From NCBI GenBank assembly GCA_903644035.1, contig CAHJXG010000102.1:1-11301 (forward strand): a stretch of DNA of 11,301 bases. The letters run 5' to 3'. The notes beneath the pieces were generated by a model, which ran no database searches, was not told the origin of the DNA, and worked only from the letters and a program-made list of their open reading frames with translations. This DNA comes from Rhodospirillales bacterium. GTDB lineage: Bacteria > Pseudomonadota > Alphaproteobacteria > Acetobacterales > Acetobacteraceae. Both the position numbers and the translations under genes were made by a program. The stretch's first letter is position 1. Every line of letters starts with the position of its first letter. Below are positions 5,980 through 11,301 of the stretch, piece by piece.

Positions 5980-6008
5980 ATGACAATACGACTTACAATT
6001 CATTGCAA
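5980..6008 (-). promoter_or_regulatory. Candidate sigma-70 promoter for the PAP2 gene
   Basis: The gap 5953-6081 contains an AT-rich patch that stands out from its surroundings. On the minus strand TTGCAA (6008-6003), 17 nt, TGTCAT (5985-5980) matches four of six bases in each box. Initiation would fall about 20 nt before ATG 5952. Direct repeats of ACAAT lie within the spacer and -10 area on the plus strand. Confidence 0.3.
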
Positions 6009-6075
6009 ACCATGAACATTGCGGTCCATGGCAGGCCTGAAATGGGCTGGTGCGGCGGCGGCTGGATGTTTGAAT

Positions 6076-6091
6076 GCAGGGTCAGCCCTGC
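6076..6091 (-). terminator. Hairpin across the stop codon of the GST gene
   Basis: GCAGGG and CCCTGC form a perfect 6-bp stem with the 4-nt loop CTGA on the minus strand; the loop contains the TGA stop of the GST gene. The following sequence (ATTCAAAC) has no U-run, so it is at best a weak or Rho-assisted terminator, or a 3'-end stabilising stem. Confidence 0.3.
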
Positions 6092-6744
6092 GGCGCGCCG
6101 TCCTGCCGCATCGGATCGGCCTTGGCAAACGCCTCCAGCGCCTCGCACCGCGCCGCCACCCGATCAATCGTCGGAAGGCCGGCGACCTCGATCTTGAACA
6201 CGCGGGCCACGACGAGGATGCTCATGAGCACGATGTCGGCCGTGGTCACCGCGTCGCCGTGGCAGAACCGGCCGGTCTGCCCGTCCGACGCGAGCCGCTG
6301 CTCCACGGCGCGCAGCCCGGTCGAGAACCACTGGATCTGCCACGCGCGCCAGGCCGCGTCGTCGAAGCCGTGCTCCATGAGGTAGCGCTTGATCCTCGGG
6401 GTGATCAGCGGGTGGGTGTCCGCCGCCAGCATCGCCGCGATCGAGCGCACCCGCGCCCGCCCGTGCGGGTCGGCCGGCAGCAGAGGCGGGTTCGGCGCGA
6501 TCTCGTCGAGGTATTCGAGGATCGCCGATGACTGGGTGAGCGGGGGCGCGCCGGCCTCGATGAGGGCGGGGATCGCGCCCAGCGGGTTGATGGCAAGGAA
6601 CGCCTCGCCGCGCTGCTCGCCGGCGTCGATGTTGACGATGCGCTCCTGCGCCGCCAAGCCCTTGAGGTTGAGCGCCACCCGCACGCGATAGGTCGCCGAG
6701 GTGCGCCAGAAGGCATAAAGCTCAAAATGCGGCTGATCGGCCAT
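6082..6744 (-). CDS. maiA: Maleylacetoacetate isomerase / zeta-class glutathione S-transferase
   Basis: A 220-residue GST-fold protein, best matched to maleylacetoacetate isomerase, which turns maleylacetoacetate into fumarylacetoacetate in tyrosine or homogentisate breakdown. The thioredoxin-like half carries WRTSATYRVRVALNLKGL (13-30), the zeta-class glutathione motif; the Ser is kept and the usual Cys is Ala. It continues with NPLGAIPAL (53-61, cis-Pro) and TQSSAILEYLDE (70-81, glutathione gamma-Glu contact). The helical half includes a TADIVLMSIL-type segment typical of GSTs. ATG 6744 is chosen because upstream in-frame residues look non-homologous and MADQPHF opens the first strand; the Shine-Dalgarno (GGAA) is weak. 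No fumarylacetoacetase or homogentisate dioxygenase gene is in view, so a more general GST role cannot be excluded. It diverges from the NCS1 permease gene, sharing a 179-bp gap. Confidence 0.85.
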   Translation of the reverse strand: MADQPHFELYAFWRTSATYRVRVALNLKGLAAQERIVNIDAGEQRGEAFLAINPLGAIPALIEAGAPPLTQSSAILEYLDEIAPNPPLLPADPHGRARVRSIAAMLAADTHPLITPRIKRYLMEHGFDDAAWRAWQIQWFSTGLRAVEQRLASDGQTGRFCHGDAVTTADIVLMSILVVARVFKIEVAGLPTIDRVAARCEALEAFAKADPMRQDGAPQG

Positions 6745-6780
6745 GATGGTTTCCGGGTTGAAGTGGCGACTGACCCAATA

Positions 6781-6806
6781 GCGTGTGCAGGCCGTCAAGC
6801 ATACGC
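6781..6806. promoter_or_regulatory. Imperfect inverted repeat, operator candidate
   Basis: GCGTGTGC (6781-6788) and GCATACGC (6799-6806) are complementary at seven of eight positions, separated by 10 bp, so the half-sites are centred 18 bp apart, close to two helical turns. It lies in the divergent gap just upstream of the sigma-54-like promoter of the permease and near the start of the GST gene, so a dimeric regulator bound here could act on either. Confidence 0.4.
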
Positions 6807-6813
6807 CATCAAT

Positions 6814-6829
6814 TGGCATGATCTTTGCC
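6814..6829 (+). promoter_or_regulatory. Sigma-54-like promoter for the NCS1 permease
   Basis: TTGGCATG, four bases, TTGCC has the invariant GG (6815-6816) and GC (6827-6828) exactly 10 bases apart and deviates from TGGCACG-N4-TTGCW at two positions. The start would be near 6840, 84 nt before ATG 6924. With the sigma-54 site at 2041-2056 this points to nitrogen control of two scavenging functions in one window. Confidence 0.55.
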
Positions 6830-6923
6830 TGCATCGACACCGTGTTGCTGTCAGTTGGGATCTGCCGACTGGTGGCGAACGCGCCAGGCCGGCGGTCATC
6901 CGCGGCCCCCCGGGAGGTTCACG

Positions 6924-8399
6924 ATGTCGGCGAGCAGCGAAGTCCCAACCGTCCTCATCACGGGTGCCCATCCGAGGCTGTACAACCACGACCTCGCCCC
7001 GACCGCGCCCGAGGGGCGCACCTGGGGCGTGTTCAGCCTGTTTGCCATGTGGATGTCCGACGTCCACTCAGTGGGCGGCTACACCTTCGCCGCGAGCCTG
7101 TTCTTTCTTGGGCTTACCGGCTGGCAGGTGCTGATTTCCATGCTGGTCGGCATCACCGCCGTCTATTTCTTGATGAACCTGATCGGGCGCCCGTCGCTGC
7201 GCTACGGCATCCCGTTCCCGGTGGTGGCGCGCATCTCCTTCGGCGTGATGGGCGCGAACCTCGCGGCGATCGTGCGGGGCGTGGTCGGCATCGTGTGGTA
7301 TGGCGTGCAGACCTATTTTGCATCCAAGGCTGTCCAGGTTCTCGTCATCACCCTGGCGCCATCGGCGGCCGGCCTGACGCACAACAATGTCCTGGGCCTG
7401 TCCACGCTCGCATGGCTCAGCTTCCTGTTCATGTGGAGCTTTCAGCTCGTCATCTTCCTGAGCGGCATGGAGCGCATCCGCCGCTTCATCGATTTCTGCG
7501 GGCCGGTGGTCTATGTCGTCATGTTCGCGCTGGCGATCTGGATCCTGTGGCAGAGCGGCTTCTCCAGCCTCGCGCTGCAGCTCAGCCCGCCGGCTGCGTC
7601 CAACGCCGCGACGGTCGGCGTGATGGCCAACGCCGCGATGCTGATCGTCGCCTACTTCTCCGCATTGCTGCTGAATTTCGGCGACTTCGCCCGGTTCGGC
7701 AAGGACGAGGCCACGATGAGGATGGGCAACTTTCTCGGCCTTCCCGTCAACTTCCTGGTGTTCTCCATCATCACCGTGATCGCCACGGCGGGAACCCTCA
7801 AGGTCTTTGGGGAGGCGATCATGGACCCGATCCTGGTCGTCGAGAGGATCGGCAACCCGATCGTCGTCATCATCGGCTCGATCACCTTCATCGTGGCGAC
7901 CATGGGCATCAACATCGTCGCCAACTTCGTATCGCCGGCCTACGACATCTCGAACCTCAGCCCGGAGCATATCAACTTCAAGCTGGGCGGACTGATCACC
8001 TCCGTCCTGTCAGTATTGGTGTGTCCCTGGCTGTTCGTCGCAAGCCCGTCGGCCATCACCCTGTTCGTCAGCATCTTCGGCTCGGTCCTCGGGCCGATGT
8101 TCGGCATCATGATCGCCGACTACTATCTCGTGAAACGGCAGGTCATCTCCGTCGAGGAACTCTACACGATGTCGCCGCAGGGGAGCTTCAACTACGACGG
8201 CGGCTGGAACCACAAGGCGCTGATCGCGCTGGCGGTGTCCGGCGCCCTGTCGATCGGGCTGTCGCTGCTTGGCGCCTACGGGATGATCTTCAACGTGGGC
8301 GACTGGGGCTGGCTGATCGGCGCGAGCGTGGGGGCGCTGGTCTATCGCGGCCTGTGCGGCCAAGGCAGTCCGGTTGCCGCGCTGCCTGCGGGGGAGTGA
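6924..8399 (+). CDS. NCS1-family nucleobase/hydantoin/allantoin:cation symporter
   Basis: A 491-residue membrane transporter of the nucleobase:cation symporter-1 family (LeuT fold, about 12 helices), importing a purine- or pyrimidine-derived compound with Na+ or H+. The N-terminal family signature runs from NHDLAPTAPEGRTW (21-34) through FAMWMSDVHSVGGYTFA (40-56). Trp125 and Gln129 (VWYGVQT) match in spacing Trp117 and Gln121 of the hydantoin transporter Mhp1. Asn251 (LLNFGDFARFGKD) corresponds to its substrate-contacting Asn318. The closest feel is to the allantoin/hydantoin/uracil (PucI-like) branch, but the substrate is not fixed by what I can see. ATG 6924 is chosen for its strong GGGAGG 6 nt upstream and because earlier in-frame residues are Cys/Arg-rich and non-homologous. 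A sigma-54-like promoter precedes it and a hairpin follows the stop. It fits with the nucleoside-splitting pair at 3417-4916 as a nitrogen-source uptake function. Confidence 0.9.
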   Translation: MSASSEVPTVLITGAHPRLYNHDLAPTAPEGRTWGVFSLFAMWMSDVHSVGGYTFAASLFFLGLTGWQVLISMLVGITAVYFLMNLIGRPSLRYGIPFPVVARISFGVMGANLAAIVRGVVGIVWYGVQTYFASKAVQVLVITLAPSAAGLTHNNVLGLSTLAWLSFLFMWSFQLVIFLSGMERIRRFIDFCGPVVYVVMFALAIWILWQSGFSSLALQLSPPAASNAATVGVMANAAMLIVAYFSALLLNFGDFARFGKDEATMRMGNFLGLPVNFLVFSIITVIATAGTLKVFGEAIMDPILVVERIGNPIVVIIGSITFIVATMGINIVANFVSPAYDISNLSPEHINFKLGGLITSVLSVLVCPWLFVASPSAITLFVSIFGSVLGPMFGIMIADYYLVKRQVISVEELYTMSPQGSFNYDGGWNHKALIALAVSGALSIGLSLLGAYGMIFNVGDWGWLIGASVGALVYRGLCGQGSPVAALPAGE

Positions 8400-8407
8400 T
8401 CCTCGGC

Positions 8408-8429
8408 GGGATGGACCGGCCGCCATCCC
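8408..8429 (+). terminator. Hairpin terminator after the permease gene
   Basis: GGGATGG (8408-8414) and CCATCCC (8423-8429) form a perfect 7-bp stem with an 8-nt GC-rich loop, starting 9 bp after the permease stop. It is followed by TCTTC, a weak pyrimidine tail rather than a clean T-run. Confidence 0.5.
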
Positions 8430-8514
8430 TCTTCGCCGCAGCAATGCCCAGCATATGCAGCCCGCCGCTTGCAGTTCGCCCACTGCGCCATTCACTCAAC
8501 AAAATCGTGCCAAG

Positions 8515-8544
8515 TTGCACCTGTTTGTGTCGTTCGACTATGGT
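8515..8544 (+). promoter_or_regulatory. Candidate sigma-70 promoter for the SRPBCC gene
   Basis: TTGCAC (8515-8520), 18-bp spacer, TATGGT (8539-8544) lies in a less GC-rich patch of the 177-bp gap and would start transcription about 25 nt before ATG 8577. Both boxes are imperfect. Confidence 0.35.
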
Positions 8545-8576
8545 CAGGGTCAACAAGCCAAGACTCGGGAAACGTC

Positions 8577-9074
8577 ATGATCCGTCCGATGACCCTCGCC
8601 GCCTGCGCCGCGCTCCTCGCCGCATCCGTCCAGCCTGCCGCGGCCGTCGAGGTGACGGAGACGGTGGCGACGGCCGCGGCGCCGGCCAAGGTCTGGGGGA
8701 TGATCGGCAAGTTCGACGCGATTGCCGCCTGGCTTCCCGGCGCCGAGAGCAGCCCGGCGGACAAGGGCGATGACATCGGCTCGGTGCGCATCATCACGCT
8801 CAAGGCGCCGGGCAGCCCAACCGTCACCGAACGGCTGACGGCGAACACGGGCCAGAGCTACAGCTACACCATCCTCAAGGTGGACCCGAAGGTGCTCCCG
8901 GTCACCGATTACACCTCCACGATCGGCGTGGCTCCGGCGGGCAGCGGGTCCGTGATCACCTGGCGCGGCAGTTTTCACCCGGCGGGCGGCGCGGATGACG
9001 CCGCCGCGGCCAAGGCGATGAGCGGCGTCTACCGCGCCGGGTTGGACAACATCAAGGCGCTCTCCGAACGGTAG
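8577..9074 (+). CDS. Exported SRPBCC (START/Bet v 1-like) family protein
   Basis: A 165-residue protein with a Sec-type signal peptide (residues 1-23, hydrophobic core LAACAALLAA, likely cleavage after PAAA). A single SRPBCC domain follows, starting at VEVTETVATAAAPAKVWGMI. The pattern of an opening strand, then PAKVWGMIGKFDAIAAWLPG (36-55), then alternating strands and a closing helix (KAMSGVYRAGLDNIKAL) matches the polyketide-cyclase-like branch. These proteins bind a small hydrophobic ligand in a helix-grip cavity; the ligand here is unknown and periplasmic location is inferred from the signal. ATG 8577 is chosen because it gives a proper signal peptide and has GGGAAA upstream. It stands between hairpins and may be a single-gene unit, or may read into the small helical gene 66 bp downstream. 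Confidence 0.82.
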   Translation: MIRPMTLAACAALLAASVQPAAAVEVTETVATAAAPAKVWGMIGKFDAIAAWLPGAESSPADKGDDIGSVRIITLKAPGSPTVTERLTANTGQSYSYTILKVDPKVLPVTDYTSTIGVAPAGSGSVITWRGSFHPAGGADDAAAAKAMSGVYRAGLDNIKALSER

Positions 9075-9097
9075 CGCCGCGGTGGTCGGGCGGCGCT
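9073..9097 (+). terminator. Hairpin at the end of the SRPBCC gene
   Basis: AGCGCCGC (9073-9080) and GCGGCGCT (9090-9097) are perfect 8-bp complements around a 9-nt loop; the 5' arm includes the last two bases of the stop codon. No T-run follows, so termination would need Rho or be partial. Confidence 0.35.
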
Positions 9098-9140
9098 CCT
9101 GCCGCACCCGATGCTTTGCGATTTTCAGGGAGAAGAGGCC

Positions 9141-9335
9141 ATGCGCGCCTTCGAGGGTCAGCGGTCAGACAACCAGCCGGTTAAGCGGTCCCGGGAGGAA
9201 AAGGAAAAGCTGCTTCGCGAACTGCGCGAGACGCTGGCCGGGATGAAGTCGCACAGCGCGCAAACCCTGCGGCAGAGCCTGCAGAAGCGGATCGCCGAGC
9301 TGTCGGCGGAGCTTGGCGTGCCTGCACGGCGCTGA
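9141..9335 (+). CDS. Small charged helical protein of unknown function
   Basis: A 64-residue protein I do not recognise. After about 15 polar residues it becomes a highly charged helix (SREEKEKLLRELRETLAGMK, then LRQSLQKRIAELSAELG) with Leu/Ile spacing that would allow a helical hairpin or coiled coil. It has no signal peptide or membrane segment. ATG 9141 is chosen because AGGGAG lies 8 nt upstream; an in-frame ATG at 9111 would add ten residues with no clear ribosome site. Reality is supported by the good ribosome binding site and by a composition normal for a soluble helical protein, but length alone gives little statistical support. It follows the SRPBCC gene by 66 bp on the same strand. 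Confidence 0.6.
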   Translation: MRAFEGQRSDNQPVKRSREEKEKLLRELRETLAGMKSHSAQTLRQSLQKRIAELSAELGVPARR

Positions 9336-9646
9336 CGCCGCCATGTGCGCGTCCGGCCCCGGTGCATGGCGATGGGCCGAGGCGCCGGCACCGACCCGCC
9401 GCAGGCTGCCTGCTGAGCCTCGGGGCCAAAGGGCGCTGCGTGCATCTTGGGGCCTGCTGACCTCACCTGGCACGCGCGCTGGGCAACGCCTTTAATTTGA
9501 CATCAATTGACCTGCCTTTTGGCAGCATGAAGCAGTCAAACTCGGCCCATGACAATGGCCCAGCGGCGATCAATCGTTGCGTGCAGGGCAGAAGCGGTGA
9601 CCCGGCACCCGGCGCCGCCGAAGCGCCGCATTGAGGGGCGCCTGCC
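9336..9646. other. 311-bp gap upstream of betA with inverted repeats
   Basis: No convincing gene is seen. The first 150 bp are GC-rich without recognisable signals. From about 9490 there is an AT-rich island: the palindrome TCAATTGA (9503-9510) overlaps a -35-like TTGACA (9497-9502), and CTGCC/GGCAG (9512-9516 with 9521-9525) form an inverted repeat around TTTT. No good -10 box lies at 16-18 bp from TTGACA. Together these look like a regulated promoter/operator for betA, whose activator or repressor is not in the window. Confidence 0.4.
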
Positions 9647-11301
9647 ATGGCGGAAATCTATGACTACGTGGTTGTCGGCGCGGGTTCGGCTGGCTGCGTC
9701 CTGGCGAACCGGCTGACGGAGGACGGCGCGGCCACGGTCCTGTTGCTGGAGTATGGCGGGTCCGACGCCTCGGTGCTGATCCAGATGCCGAGCGCGCTGT
9801 CCATCCCGATGAACATGCCGAAATATGACTGGTCCTATGAGACCGAGCCGGAGCCGCACCTGGGCGGGCGCCGGCTGCACACGCCGCGCGGCAAGGTGCT
9901 GGGCGGATCGTCGTCGATCAACGGCATGGTGTATGTGCGCGGCAACGCGCAGGACTTCGATCGGTGGGAAGAGGAGGGCGCGGCGGGCTGGAGCTACAAG
10001 CACGTGCTGCCCTATTTCCGCCGGGCCGAGACGCTGGAGGAGGGAGGCGACGAATACCGCGGCGACGCCGGGCCGCTGCACACCCGATACGGCACGCTGG
10101 AAAACCCGCTGCACGCCGTCTGGCTGGAGGCGGCGCAGCAGGCTGGCTACCCCGCGACCGCGGATTACAACGGCTTCCAGCAGGAGGGGTTCGGCCGGAT
10201 GGGCATGACGGTGCACAACGGCCGCCGATGGAGCGCCGCTAGCGCCTACCTGAAGCCCGCCCTGTCCCGCAAGAACCTGTTTGTGGTCACGCACGCCCTG
10301 GCCTCCGCGGTGGTCTTCGAGGGGCGGCGCGCCACCGGCGTCCGATACCGTCACGGTGACATGAACCACCTGGCCCGGGCGCGGCGCGAGGTCATCCTGT
10401 GCGGCGGCCCCATCAACTCGCCGCAGCTGCTGAAGCTTTCAGGTGTCGGCCCGGCGCAGGAGCTGGCCCAGCTCGGCATTCCCCTGGTGCATGACCTGCC
10501 GGGCGTGGGCGAGAACCTGCAGGACCATCTGGAGTTCTATTTCCAGGTGGCGTGCAAGGAGCCGGTCACGCTGCACTCGATCATGAACCCCTGGTCGAAG
10601 GCGATGATCGGGGCGCGCTGGATGCTGCGCCATGACGGGCTGGGCGCCACCAACCACTTCGAGAGCTGCGGCTTCATCCGCAGCCGCGCCGGCATCCAGT
10701 CGCCGGACATCCAGTATCATTTCCTGCCTGTGGCGGTGACCTATGACGGCAAGGTCAAGTCGTCCGGCCATGCCTTCCAGGCGCATGTCGGCCCGATGCG
10801 GTCAAAGAGCCGCGGCAGGGTGTCGCTGACCTCGGCCGATTCGCGGGCGAAGCCGAGCATCCGTTTCAACTACATGAGCCACCCCGACGACTGGGCGGAG
10901 ATGCGCGCCTGCGTGCGGCTGACCCGGGAGATCTTCGCCCAGGCATCGTTCGACCGGTTCCGGGGAGAGGAACTGCAGCCCGGCGCCGACGTGCAGACCG
11001 ACGAGCAGATCGACGCCTTCATCGCGCAGAAGGTCGAGAGCGCCTACCACCCGTCCGGCACCTGCCGGATGGGCCGGGTGGACGACCCGATGGCGGTGGT
11101 GGACCCCGAGACCCGGGTGATCGGGCTGGAAGGATTGCGGGTGATCGACAGCTCGATCATGCCCCTGGTCACCACCGGCAACCTGAACGCGCCGACGATC
11201 ATGATCGGCGAGAAAGGGGCGGACCACGTCCTCGGCCGTCCGCCGCTCGCCGCGTCCAACAGCCCGGTCTACGTGGCGGAGAACTGGCAGGCGGTGCAGC
11301 G
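9647..11301 (+). CDS. betA: Choline dehydrogenase BetA (last residues outside window)
   Basis: FAD-dependent GMC oxidoreductase that oxidises choline to betaine aldehyde, the first step to the osmoprotectant glycine betaine; membrane-associated in known bacteria. Visible are 551 codons from ATG 9647 (GAGGGG 8 nt upstream), and alignment by eye to E. coli BetA suggests only a few residues are missing. The dinucleotide-binding motif VGAGSAG is at 10-16, with Glu35 as ribose contact in LLLEYGG; Tyr36 stands where Ala is usual. The GMC signature [14 protein letters not shown] follows near residue 86. [15 protein letters not shown] and IQYHFLPVA are characteristic of BetA rather than other GMC enzymes. 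The catalytic His468 ([10 protein letters not shown]) and Asn512 (TTGNLNA) are 44 residues apart, as in choline oxidase His466/Asn510. No betB or betI is visible upstream, so the gene either leads an operon extending beyond the window or stands alone. Confidence 0.93.
   Translation, partial: MAEIYDYVVVGAGSAGCVLANRLTEDGAATVLLLEYGGSDASVLIQMPSALSIPMNMPKYDWSYETEPEPHLGGRRLHTPRGKVLGGSSSINGMVYVRGNAQDFDRWEEEGAAGWSYKHVLPYFRRAETLEEGGDEYRGDAGPLHTRYGTLENPLHAVWLEAAQQAGYPATADYNGFQQEGFGRMGMTVHNGRRWSAASAYLKPALSRKNLFVVTHALASAVVFEGRRATGVRYRHGDMNHLARARREVILCGGPINSPQLLKLSGVGPAQELAQLGIPLVHDLPGVGENLQDHLEFYFQVACKEPVTLHSIMNPWSKAMIGARWMLRHDGLGATNHFESCGFIRSRAGIQSPDIQYHFLPVAVTYDGKVKSSGHAFQAHVGPMRSKSRGRVSLTSADSRAKPSIRFNYMSHPDDWAEMRACVRLTREIFAQASFDRFRGEELQPGADVQTDEQIDAFIAQKVESAYHPSGTCRMGRVDDPMAVVDPETRVIGLEGLRVIDSSIMPLVTTGNLNAPTIMIGEKGADHVLGRPPLAASNSPVYVAENWQAVQ

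Noticed and set aside
8495..8518. Minus-strand TGGCACG followed by TGTTG, like a sigma-54 promoter
   Set aside because: The invariant GC at -12 is absent and no minus-strand gene lies downstream for it to serve.
9464..9486. TGGCACG near 9466 as a sigma-54 promoter for betA
   Set aside because: The second element reads GG where GC is required at the fixed spacing.

Overview
The window is GC-rich, tightly packed bacterial DNA. Its families (NNP nitrate porter, ANTAR regulator with a PilJ-type sensor, zeta-class GST, NCS1 permease, BetA) and codon use suggest an alphaproteobacterium. Rhodospirillales/Acetobacteraceae is a guess that one window cannot confirm. I see no rRNA, tRNA, CRISPR array, insertion sequence or phage gene.

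Region 1 (1-3396) is a nitrate module. On the minus strand, a 232-residue heptad-repeat protein (1226-1924) is followed by an NNP-family nitrate/nitrite transporter (1-1127, C-terminus outside the window). Divergent from them is a 424-residue regulator (2122-3396): a degenerate receiver-like domain, an ANTAR RNA-binding domain, and a C-terminal sensor region with two PilJ/NarX-type P-box motifs, a fold known to bind nitrate in McpN. The 197-bp divergent gap reads, on the minus strand, as an exact-consensus sigma-54 promoter, two hairpins whose hexaloops both carry the A1/G4 signature of ANTAR target RNAs, and a hairpin that buries the Shine-Dalgarno of the repeat gene. This resembles the known Klebsiella nas logic: sigma-54/NtrC initiation plus nitrate-controlled leader read-through.

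The most unusual object is the repeat protein. Asn occupies position d of 30 consecutive heptads and Leu/Val/Ile/Met occupies every position a, with no Pro, Cys or aromatic residue. This is the N@d pattern known from stalks of trimeric autotransporter adhesins, where Asn rings enclose anions. Here it occurs without signal peptide or anchor, first in a nitrate-transport operon. I propose, as inference, a soluble rod whose core could hold nitrate or another anion.

Region 2 (3417-6744) is minus-strand metabolism. A maleylacetoacetate-isomerase-like GST (6082-6744) is followed by a PAP2 membrane phosphatase (5053-5952), then by a tight pair of nucleoside 2-deoxyribosyltransferase (4356-4916) and nucleoside hydrolase (3417-4352), which fits nucleoside salvage.

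Region 3 (6745-11301) is on the plus strand. An NCS1 nucleobase/hydantoin permease (6924-8399) sits behind a second sigma-54-like promoter, giving a nitrogen-scavenging theme. It is followed by an exported SRPBCC protein (8577-9074), a 64-residue charged helical protein (9141-9335) and choline dehydrogenase betA (9647 to the window end, nearly complete).
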